DNA of 21,728 nucleotides from a virus. The notes beneath the pieces were generated by a model. That model searched no databases. It saw only the letters and a program-made list of their open reading frames with translations, and was not told the DNA's origin. Location: the IMG/VR virus record IMGVR_UViG_3300030430_000901, positions 3,035-24,762 of that record; one strand, written 5' to 3'. A program made the position numbers and the translations under genes. This document shows, piece after piece, positions 8,897 through 15,865 of this stretch (its first letter is position 1; the number at the start of each line of letters is the position of its first letter).

Positions 8897-11346
8897 TGTT
8901 TAGCTCAGATAAATGGTTTGGCTCTACTTCTGCTGAATTTTATAATGGTGTTATCTCACGAAGTCTTAGACTTGATGCTACAAGCCAAGCTAGACTAGAA
9001 TCTCCTAGTTTTTCTTCAGATGGTGGTGATACATGGACTTGGAGTGCATGGGTTAAGTTCCATGATTTATCAAAATCGAAACAAATACTTTTTGGTAGAA
9101 GTGGTAATAATGCTTGTTTAATTTATAATGATGGTGGTACTGGTGAGGGTGAATTAGACCTTAATGATGATGGTGCAGTTGTAAGAAGATCAACTGGTTT
9201 TTTTAGAGATGTAAGTAACTGGTATCATGTAACATTAAATGGCAACGGAACTGTAAATAAGCTATGGGTAAATGGAGTAGAAGTAAATTTTCCATCAACA
9301 GCAAATATTGGTGATTTAAATGCAGCAGTAGTTCATTATATTGGATATGGTATAAATAGTAATTTTTATGCAGATATAACTTTTGCAGATATTAATTTTG
9401 TAAGTGGAACAGCATTAGACTATAGTTCTTTTGCTGAATTTAAGAATGGTGTTCTTATACCTATTGAGCCAAGTGTGACCTATGGTAGTAATGGTTTTAG
9501 GTTACAATTTCTACAAACTGGTAGTGGTGCTGATGCAAGTGGCATTGGTGCAGATACAAGTGGCAATGGCAATCATTTTACAGCAACAAATTTAAACTCT
9601 CATGATGTAATAATAGATTGTCCAGAAAATAATTTCTGTACTATTAATGATCAATTTGCAGATGTTACAGCTAATACAATAGATGAAGGTGGATTGAAAG
9701 TAATAACAAGCACAGCAGGTCGTTCTTTTAGTTCTGGTACTTTTTTAATGACAAGTGGTAAATGGTATTGGGAATTTAGAGTAGATGCAAATTCTGGTGG
9801 TATGGGTGTTGCTAAAGTTAATGGCTCAGATGGCACTGGTGCGTATAGATCTGTTACTAGCTCAAGTACAAGTGCAAACTCAACAGATTATTATTATGGA
9901 GAAACAAACTGGGTTATGTATGGTGATGGTATTGTTCATAATGGTGGTTATGTAGGTGGCACTTCAGGTGGTATGGGTAGTCCTAGTTATCCTCAAATAT
10001 GGGGTGTAGCAGTTGATATGGACGCAAGTCCACCAACAATAAGTTATTATATAAATGGAAGTTCAGTAGGAAGTGCTGATTTAGATACTGGGTTTGATTA
10101 CATACCTATTGCAGGAGATGGTAGTGGTGGTGTCAGTAGAATTATACACGTCAATTTTGGTCAGAATCCAACATTTAATGGCGAGGAAACTGCAGGAACT
10201 AATACAGATGGAAATGGTAATGGCTTGTTTCATGATGCTGTGCCTTCAGGACATCTAGCATTGTGTGCTGCTAATTTGCCTGACACTAATTTTAGTGCTA
10301 CACAAGATGAACAACCGACAGATCATTTTAATTCACTTCTTTATACTGGTGATGGCTCAAGTTCAAGAAATATAACTGGGGTAGGGTTTCAACCTGATTG
10401 GGTATGGATAGCACAAAGAAACAATAGTTCAGCAAAAGTTATGTATGACTCAAATAGAGGTGTTAACAAAATGTTAAGAAGTGATAGTACAGCTGCAGAA
10501 GATGATAGTTCAATTTATGGTTATTTAAGTGCTTTTGGATCAGATGGTTTTACATTAACAGCAGGAACTACTAATAATAATTATACAAACGAGAATAGTA
10601 AAAATATAGTTGCATGGAACTGGAAAGCAAATGGTGGAACAACTAGCAGTAACGGAGATGGTTCTAAAACTAGCACAGTACAAGCAAATCAAACTGCTGG
10701 GTTTAGTATCGTGCTTTATTCAGGTGATACTTCATCATTTACAGTTGGACACGGATTAAACTCTGCTCCAGAATGGGTTATAGTTAAATCAAGAACACAC
10801 TCAGAAAGATGGGCAATATTTCATACATCTATTTCTGATCAATACATTTATCTTAATGAAACTTTTGCAGGTTCAACTGGTAATGCTGATGAAAGATTTG
10901 GAAATAGCACAAGTGTAGTTGTTCCAAATTCAACTGTTGTTACTCTTGGTGCAAACAATTCAGATGTCAGTAAAAATGGTGAAAATTATGTTATGTATTG
11001 CTTTCACTCTGTTGAGGGATATTCTAAGTTTGGCAGTTATACTGGCAATGGTTCCTCAGATGGTGCATTTGTCTATACTGGATTTAAACCTGCTTGGCTT
11101 CTTCTAAAATCATCTTCTTCTGCAGGAGATAACTGGTTTATATTTGATAACAAAAGAGATGTAGATAATGTAGTAGGATCAGATTTAAATCCAGATTCAT
11201 CTGCCGCGGAAGCAACTTCAACATATATGGATTTTTTAAGCAATGGCTTTAAATTACGTACAACATCTGGTGCAGTAAATGATGCAACAATATTTATATA
11301 TATGGCTTTTGCAGAACAGCCATTTAAATTTAGTAATGCAAGATAG
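8896..11346 (+). CDS. Virion adhesin: LamG-like, SPRY-like and three DUF7483-like repeats
   Basis: This 816-aa, beta-rich protein starts at an ATG overlapping the fibre stop (TAATG) with no strong ribosome binding site, so translation is probably coupled. Residues about 18-205 look like a concanavalin A/LamG-type lectin fold (RSLRLDA, WTWSAWVKF, WYHVTLNGNG). Residues about 285-422 look like a SPRY domain (SGKWYWEFRVD, WGVAVDMD, TISYYINGS). Three degenerate repeats follow at about 480-577, 602-705 and 710-808. Each has a (Y)TG(D/N)GSS-like opening, a G(F/L)xPxW(V/L) strand and a closing aromatic-rich strand (NIVAWNWKA, YVMYCFHSVE, IFIYMAFAEQ), as in DUF7483 proteins of marine phages. A receptor- or glycan-binding role is inferred from the domains and from its place next to the fibre gene. 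Confidence 0.75.
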   Translation: MFSSDKWFGSTSAEFYNGVISRSLRLDATSQARLESPSFSSDGGDTWTWSAWVKFHDLSKSKQILFGRSGNNACLIYNDGGTGEGELDLNDDGAVVRRSTGFFRDVSNWYHVTLNGNGTVNKLWVNGVEVNFPSTANIGDLNAAVVHYIGYGINSNFYADITFADINFVSGTALDYSSFAEFKNGVLIPIEPSVTYGSNGFRLQFLQTGSGADASGIGADTSGNGNHFTATNLNSHDVIIDCPENNFCTINDQFADVTANTIDEGGLKVITSTAGRSFSSGTFLMTSGKWYWEFRVDANSGGMGVAKVNGSDGTGAYRSVTSSSTSANSTDYYYGETNWVMYGDGIVHNGGYVGGTSGGMGSPSYPQIWGVAVDMDASPPTISYYINGSSVGSADLDTGFDYIPIAGDGSGGVSRIIHVNFGQNPTFNGEETAGTNTDGNGNGLFHDAVPSGHLALCAANLPDTNFSATQDEQPTDHFNSLLYTGDGSSSRNITGVGFQPDWVWIAQRNNSSAKVMYDSNRGVNKMLRSDSTAAEDDSSIYGYLSAFGSDGFTLTAGTTNNNYTNENSKNIVAWNWKANGGTTSSNGDGSKTSTVQANQTAGFSIVLYSGDTSSFTVGHGLNSAPEWVIVKSRTHSERWAIFHTSISDQYIYLNETFAGSTGNADERFGNSTSVVVPNSTVVTLGANNSDVSKNGENYVMYCFHSVEGYSKFGSYTGNGSSDGAFVYTGFKPAWLLLKSSSSAGDNWFIFDNKRDVDNVVGSDLNPDSSAAEATSTYMDFLSNGFKLRTTSGAVNDATIFIYMAFAEQPFKFSNAR
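10333..11322 (+). repeat. Three tandem diverged protein repeats in the adhesin
   Basis: Three consecutive modules of about 100-105 residues share a pattern: LLYTGDGSSS / IVLYSGDTSS / FGSYTGNGSS at the start, GFQPDWVWI / LNSAPEWVIV / GFKPAWLLL next, and WNWKA / YCFHSVEG / YMAFAEQP at the end. They are conserved at protein level but strongly diverged in DNA, so the duplications are old. Borders are approximate. Confidence 0.6.
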
Positions 11347-11355
11347 GAGAAAAAA
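11345..11355 (+). promoter_or_regulatory. Strong ribosome binding site
   Basis: AGGAG at 11345-11349 overlaps the upstream TAG stop and sits six bases before the ATG at 11356. It is the clearest Shine-Dalgarno site in the window and suggests the downstream gene is translated independently and well. Confidence 0.7.
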
Positions 11356-11931
11356 ATGCCTTGGAAAAAATCTGATGGAACTTATATTAGAGAGGGTAAA
11401 GCATGGGTAGGTGTTGATGGCACTAAATTCCCTAGCGTTTGGAGAAGATTTACAGATGATGAACTTAAAAAATTTGGATTAACATGGGAAGACCCACCAA
11501 AATCCTCTGAATCTTATGATGATAAATTTTATTGGGGTAGAAAAACAGATGGTTCATTAATAGAAAGAAATCTTGCTGATGTAAATGTTGTTGATGATGA
11601 CGGCAAGGCAGTAATAGATCATCAGACTGGAAAACAAATGATTGAATTAGGCTTAAAATCTATTTGGATAGCAAAAACAAAAGAGATGGCACAACAAAAA
11701 TTAAATAAACATGATTGGATGATTACTCGTAAGGCAGAAAAAGGCACAGAAATACCTTCTGACATTTCAACTTATAGAGATGCCATTAGAACAAAATGTG
11801 CTTCTATTGAAACAAGTATAAATAATTGTAGCAGTCATGCAGATTTTATAAAGTTATTTGATGTCCCTTTAGATAGTGAAGGTCAACCAACTGGTAATGC
11901 ACCAATGTACGATTTTCCAGATGAGATTTAA
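11356..11931 (+). CDS. Putative tail fibre assembly protein / chaperone (DUF4376-like)
   Basis: The protein has 191 aa. The C-terminal half, about residues 105-165, has the DUF4376-like pattern found in phage tail-fibre assembly proteins: a helix (IAKTKEMAQQKLNKHDWM), then TRKAEKGTEIPSDISTYR with the conserved RK.E.G..IP....YR signature, then a second helix. The N-terminal half (about 1-100) contains short beta segments with many Trp and Lys and is not recognised. It lies directly after the two fibre/adhesin genes, where fibre chaperones are usually found, so a role in folding or attaching one of them is likely. It could instead be a small structural protein. No signal peptide or membrane segment is present. 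Confidence 0.6.
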   Translation: MPWKKSDGTYIREGKAWVGVDGTKFPSVWRRFTDDELKKFGLTWEDPPKSSESYDDKFYWGRKTDGSLIERNLADVNVVDDDGKAVIDHQTGKQMIELGLKSIWIAKTKEMAQQKLNKHDWMITRKAEKGTEIPSDISTYRDAIRTKCASIETSINNCSSHADFIKLFDVPLDSEGQPTGNAPMYDFPDEI

Positions 11932-11933
11932 TC

Positions 11934-12512
11934 GTGCCAATAACGTCTTTAAAGTTCAGACCAGGAATAAATAAAGAGACAACATCTTACTCTAACAAAG
12001 GTGGTTGGAATGATTGTGATTTAGTTCGTTTTCGATTTGGCTATCCAGAAAAATTAGGTGGATGGGAAAAATATTCAGTAAACACTTTTCTTGGTGCATC
12101 ACGATCTCTTCATGCTTGGGCAAATTTAGAGGGCAATAAATATCTTGGGTTGGGTACTGAATTAAAATTTTACATTGAGGAATCTCAAGGGTTTAATGAC
12201 ATAACACCATTAAGAAGAAAAATTGTAAGTGGTGTAACCGTTTTTGATTTAGGTGGGCTGACTGTAACTGCTGCAACCTCTGGGAACGCTGGAACCAGTC
12301 AAGTGGGCACAGTAGTGGTTGATCCTGAACAAGTGGTAAGTGTAAGATCAACTAATCCAGAAAATAATTTAAGAATACTGGGAACTACAGCAGTTGGAAC
12401 TGTAACTGTGGAAGCTATACAAAGACCAATTACTGCTAACCTATTTGCTACTGGTCAAATTGGAACAGTCACTGTTGAAGATACTAGAAATGAAACAATC
12501 TCTGTGGGTTAA
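11934..12512 (+). CDS. P22 gp10-like stabilisation / nozzle protein, N-terminal part with beta-repeat insert
   Basis: This 192-aa frame starts with GTG at 11934, two bases after the previous stop. Residues 1-100 (MPITSLKFRPGIN, RFRFGYPEKLGGWEKY, SLHAWANLEGNKYLGLGTEL, ITPLRR) are the typical start of the marine-phage protein related to P22 gp10 / phage stabilisation proteins, which is normally about 600 aa in one frame. From about residue 101 it switches to a beta-rich segment with three spaced VGTVVV / VGTVTV / IGTVTV units (residues 124, 154 and 176), then stops at 12510-12512. The continuation of the family pattern is found in the next gene in the -1 frame. It may be a functional half-protein, part of a recoded fusion, or the result of an indel. 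Confidence 0.72.
   Translation: MPITSLKFRPGINKETTSYSNKGGWNDCDLVRFRFGYPEKLGGWEKYSVNTFLGASRSLHAWANLEGNKYLGLGTELKFYIEESQGFNDITPLRRKIVSGVTVFDLGGLTVTAATSGNAGTSQVGTVVVDPEQVVSVRSTNPENNLRILGTTAVGTVTVEAIQRPITANLFATGQIGTVTVEDTRNETISVG
12303..12476 (+). repeat. Beta-strand repeat units (xGTVTV) in insert
   Basis: Three coding units, at 12303-12320 (VGTVVV), 12393-12410 (VGTVTV) and 12459-12476 (IGTVTV), are spaced 90 and 66 bases apart. Similar ATGxVGTVTV repeats recur in structural proteins of uncultured marine phages. They interrupt an otherwise family-typical protein just before the frame break. Confidence 0.55.
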
Positions 12513-12514
12513 AA

Positions 12515-14056
12515 ATGGCTATAACATTTACATCGGCAACTGATAGCACAAGCGTAACTGTAAATGACACATTGCATGGAGCTATTGCTGGAGATTTTGT
12601 AACATTTAGTAATGTCAGTACAGGTGACACAAGTCTTAACACACAACTCAATAATGAATTTAGTATCACATCAATTACAGATGAAAATAGTTACGTCATA
12701 ACATTAAGTGCAAATGCAGCCGCAGCTAAGTCTAGTGCTGGATCAGCAGATGCAGAGTATCAACTCAATGTGGGTATCAACACAGTTGTGCCTGGTGATG
12801 GATGGGGTGCTGGAACTTGGGGTGCAGACGGATGGGGTTCAGCTTCTTCAGATGTCGTAGGTGGAGGATCATTACGCTTATGGTCTCAAGATAATTTTGG
12901 AGAGGATTTAATCTTTAATCAAAGAGATGGATTTGTATTTTATTGGGATAAATCTAACGGTGTAAGCACAAGAGCTAAAAATTTAATAGAGCTATCTGAT
13001 GCTGCACCAACAAAGTCAAGAAAAGTTATTGTGTCTGAAAGGGATCGTCATGTTATTTGTTTTGGTGCTAATCCTATAGGTCAAACTGCACAAGACAGAC
13101 TATTAATTAGATTTAGTTCACAAGAAAATCCATTTTTTTGGACCCCTACAGCAACAAATACTGCAGGTGACTTACGAGTGGGTTCTGGTTCTGAAATTAT
13201 TACAGCAGTTAAAACAAGACGAGAAATGATTGTATTGACTGATACATCTGTTTTTTCCATGCAATTTATTGGTCCACCATTTACTTTTGGTATTAATCAA
13301 CTTGCTAGTAGTATTACAGTGCGAGGGTTCAACACCGCAGTGGCTGTAGGTGATGCAGTATTTTGGATGGGATATGATCGTTTTTATGTTTACGATGGTC
13401 GTGTTCAAGTCATTCCTTGTTCTGTTAGAGATCATGTGTTTCAAGATTTTAACGAGACACAATCTGATAAAGTTTATGCAGGCGTTAATTCAGCTTTTGG
13501 TGAGGTCTTTTGGTTTTATCCATCACAGACAAATTCAGTGTCAAACGGCGGAACTGGAGAAAATGATAAATATGTTGTATACAACTATGACCAAAAGATT
13601 TGGTATGTTGGTAATCTTGCACGAAGTTCTTGGATAGATAGAGGTGTGTATCAATATCCTATGGCAACGGACTCTAACCTTGTTTACAATCATGAAAAAG
13701 GTAATGATAATGATGGGACTGCCTTTACATCCTTTATTGAATCAAGTCCTTTAGATGTTCAAGATGGAGATCAGTTTGTATTTTTAAGGCGTATGATACC
13801 AGACGTTAGTTTTGATAATAGTGACAGTGGTTTGAGTAATGATAACAAACAAGCCGTATTTTCCTTAAAAGCACAACGTAGTCCAGGTGGTGGATTTGTT
13901 AAAACATCTACAAATACTGTGTCATCGACTACGGAACTTAATCATTTAAGATTGCGTGGGAGATCCTTTGGTCTTAGGGTAGAAAGTACAACTCAAGGTG
14001 TAAACTGGAGGCTTGGTACCCCAAGAGTAGATTTAAGAGCGGATGGAGATAGATGA
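12515..14056 (+). CDS. P22 gp10-like stabilisation / nozzle protein, C-terminal part
   Basis: This 513-aa frame begins with ATG two bases after the stop of the preceding frame, with no clear Shine-Dalgarno site, so it probably depends on reinitiation or on recoding. Its first residues (MAITFTSATDSTSVTVNDTL, HGAIAGDFVTFS) continue the family pattern that broke off in the upstream gene. Later come GWGAGTWGADGWG, LRLWSQDNFGEDLIFNQRDG, KVIVSERDRHVICFG, LLIRFSSQENPFFWTP, TNTAGDLRVGSGSEIITAV and C-terminal LRLRGRSFGLRVES, all typical of this beta-propeller-like tail protein of HMO-2011-type and uncultured marine phages. In P22, gp10 extends and plugs the tail tube. Together the two frames give about 705 aa. 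The gene downstream overlaps its stop by four bases (ATGA). Confidence 0.75.
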   Translation: MAITFTSATDSTSVTVNDTLHGAIAGDFVTFSNVSTGDTSLNTQLNNEFSITSITDENSYVITLSANAAAAKSSAGSADAEYQLNVGINTVVPGDGWGAGTWGADGWGSASSDVVGGGSLRLWSQDNFGEDLIFNQRDGFVFYWDKSNGVSTRAKNLIELSDAAPTKSRKVIVSERDRHVICFGANPIGQTAQDRLLIRFSSQENPFFWTPTATNTAGDLRVGSGSEIITAVKTRREMIVLTDTSVFSMQFIGPPFTFGINQLASSITVRGFNTAVAVGDAVFWMGYDRFYVYDGRVQVIPCSVRDHVFQDFNETQSDKVYAGVNSAFGEVFWFYPSQTNSVSNGGTGENDKYVVYNYDQKIWYVGNLARSSWIDRGVYQYPMATDSNLVYNHEKGNDNDGTAFTSFIESSPLDVQDGDQFVFLRRMIPDVSFDNSDSGLSNDNKQAVFSLKAQRSPGGGFVKTSTNTVSSTTELNHLRLRGRSFGLRVESTTQGVNWRLGTPRVDLRADGDR

Positions 14057-14280
14057 GTAGACAATTAGTACCACCAAATTTTTCACTTCCACCAGATGAA
14101 TATGATCCCCAATATTTTAGCGAAATGGTTAGAAGTTTAAGTCAATTAGTAAATCAACTACAAAATCCTGGTGAACTTCGGGGCACTAAGATTACTTTGA
14201 CGGATCTACCAACAAGTGATACAGGTTTAGAAGTGGGTGCTTTGTTCAATGATAACGGAACAATTAAAGTTAAGACATGA
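14053..14280 (+). CDS. Small conserved virion-cassette protein (75 aa), unknown function
   Basis: The ATG at 14053 overlaps the upstream TGA by four bases and has GGAG at 14045-14048. The 75-aa product is proline- and leucine-containing, with an N-terminal extended part (PPNFSLPPDEYDPQYF), one amphipathic helix (MVRSLSQLVNQLQNP) and a short beta-like end (TGLEVGALFNDNGTIKVK). The ending resembles the short beta hairpin seen at the end of other small phage structural proteins. I do not recognise a function. Small proteins like this often follow the gp10-like gene in marine podoviruses, which suggests a role in tail completion. The coding call rests on tight coupling and sensible composition. 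Confidence 0.65.
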   Translation: MSRQLVPPNFSLPPDEYDPQYFSEMVRSLSQLVNQLQNPGELRGTKITLTDLPTSDTGLEVGALFNDNGTIKVKT

Positions 14281-14314
14281 TAGACATAAAAAAGATAATA
14301 AGGTAAACTAGGGC
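14278..14314 (+). promoter_or_regulatory. Intergenic gap sharing TGATAGACAT with the gap at 7449
   Basis: This 34-base gap begins, from the stop codon on, with TGATAGACAT, identical to 7449-7458, followed by an A-rich run. AAGG (14300-14303) is 11 bases from the ATG at 14315 and AGGG (14310-14313) only one base from it, so neither is an ideal ribosome binding site. A promoter or processing site is possible; the evidence is one shared 10-mer. Confidence 0.3.
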
Positions 14315-15865
14315 ATGGGCCAAGCTACACAACAAATAGATATGCCAGCGGGTGGTATTGGTGACTTTATCTACACAGATGAAGAAATTAAGCTACTTGA
14401 GAAAAAAGAAGTAGAAGATCAGTACGGTACAGAAGGTATTGCTACTTTTAATGATATTGGCATAAAGATGGCAAACTATGGTCGTTATGGCGATGACACT
14501 GTCGCTCATGTTGAAACAGGCGAGCTTATCGTTCCACGGGCCTTGATAGAAAATAATCCAGAACTTAAAGAAAGTATTTTTTCTCATTTAAAAGAGCTGG
14601 GCGTTGAAGATCCAGAAAGATATGTTGTCGGTACAAGTAAAAATAGTATTAATCCAGATACAGGATTACCTGAATTTTTCCTAAAAAAATTATTTAGAGG
14701 CGTTAAGAAAACAGTAAGTAAAATTGGTAAAGGTGTATCAAGAGCATTGAAAGGTGTTGGCAAAGCTTTAAAAAAAGCAGCTCCTATAATATTACCAGTG
14801 GCTTTAAACTTTTTATTTCCGGGGTTAGGTGCAGTTTATTCTGGTGCAATTGGATCAGGCATAGCTACTTTAGCACAGGGCGGTAATTTAAGTGATGCTT
14901 TTAGATCTGCTCTTGTAGGGGGTGCAACGGGTGCATTGACAGCTGGTTTTGCAGGAGAAGGTACTTTTAGTCAAAACATCATGACAGATATAGGCACAGG
15001 TACTTCTAATATAGGTAGTGCATTTCAAGGAGATTTCAGTGGATTACAAGGTAGACCCTTACCTAGCATTAGAGATTTAGGCGGTAGTCCTACAGATACT
15101 GCAACAAGTAATTTAACTAAGTCAAAAGTAAATATAGAAACTTTAGACCCGTTAATAAACCAAGAACTTGGTGTAGGCCTTGATAATTCTGTATCGGATG
15201 CCGCCTTTGGTGTCGGCCAAAAACCACCAAGCACTTTTGATCAAATTAAAGAGTTTGGCAGTAAAGCAAGTGATGTTATGTTTGGAAAAAAACCTACACA
15301 GACTGAAATTTTTGCTAAAGCCGCAGAGTTTCAAAAAGATGCAGCTGCCAAAAATTTAGTGCTTCCCTCTAAAGATGCCATAGCAATGGCTACTAAAGAA
15401 TTAAGTCCAGGATTTTTACGAACTGTTGGACCAAGTGCAGCTCTCGGTATAGCAACACTATCTGGTTCAGGAGCTTTTGATGTTCCAGAGCAAGAGACTA
15501 TAGTTGATCCAGTCACTGGATTAGAAATTTACAATAGAGATCCTGAACTTTACAATATAGCAAACTTTAGACCAAGAGTATCAAATGCTAATTTTACTAT
15601 ACCCTCTCGCTTTCAATTTGATTACAAACCTTATCAAGTAGGTTTAGCTGAAGGTGGTGATGTATTCCCGCGAAGAACAGGTGGCATTGGTCCAAACGAA
15701 GGCACACCGGGTAAAGATAGCGTAAGAGCTATGCTTATGCCGGGTGAGTTTGTGATGACAACAGACGCTGTAAGAGGTTTAGGTAACGGAAATCTTAACA
15801 CTGGCATAAAAAATATGTATAGTGTCATGAGTAAATTAGAGAAAAAAGGAAAGGCGATGGCATAA
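14315..15865 (+). CDS. Structural / ejection protein with cationic amphipathic and hydrophobic segments
   Basis: The protein has 516 aa. Residues 60-107 contain a GELIVPRALIENNPEL segment. Residues 123-155 form a cationic amphipathic stretch with 12 Lys/Arg and no acidic residue (LFRGVKKTVSKIGKG, then ALKGVGKALKK). It runs straight into hydrophobic, Gly/Ala-rich segments at about 156-215 (APIILPVALNFLFPGLGAVY). The C-terminus has LAEGGDVFPRRTGG and an MLMPGEFVMTTDAVRGLGNG motif also common at the ends of phage internal and tape-measure proteins. I infer a minor virion protein that may interact with DNA or membrane during ejection; no enzyme motif is seen. The start is uncertain: an in-frame ATG at 14342 is an alternative. 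The next gene overlaps by one base. Confidence 0.65.
   Translation: MGQATQQIDMPAGGIGDFIYTDEEIKLLEKKEVEDQYGTEGIATFNDIGIKMANYGRYGDDTVAHVETGELIVPRALIENNPELKESIFSHLKELGVEDPERYVVGTSKNSINPDTGLPEFFLKKLFRGVKKTVSKIGKGVSRALKGVGKALKKAAPIILPVALNFLFPGLGAVYSGAIGSGIATLAQGGNLSDAFRSALVGGATGALTAGFAGEGTFSQNIMTDIGTGTSNIGSAFQGDFSGLQGRPLPSIRDLGGSPTDTATSNLTKSKVNIETLDPLINQELGVGLDNSVSDAAFGVGQKPPSTFDQIKEFGSKASDVMFGKKPTQTEIFAKAAEFQKDAAAKNLVLPSKDAIAMATKELSPGFLRTVGPSAALGIATLSGSGAFDVPEQETIVDPVTGLEIYNRDPELYNIANFRPRVSNANFTIPSRFQFDYKPYQVGLAEGGDVFPRRTGGIGPNEGTPGKDSVRAMLMPGEFVMTTDAVRGLGNGNLNTGIKNMYSVMSKLEKKGKAMA

Noticed and set aside
8896-11346. Diversity-generating retroelement target
   Set aside because: The adhesin would be a suitable target, but no reverse transcriptase, template repeat or variable-repeat pair was found in the window.
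12494-12517. Classical -1 slippery heptamer at the frame junction
   Set aside because: The overlap contains GGGTTAA, which does not satisfy X XXY YYZ because TTA is not a run of one base. Recoding is possible but no standard site supports it.
13172-13637. Overlapping frames on both strands inside the gp10-like gene
   Set aside because: Their products have unlikely composition (runs of Ser, Cys, Asn, Met, Phe) and sit over conserved family motifs in the main frame.
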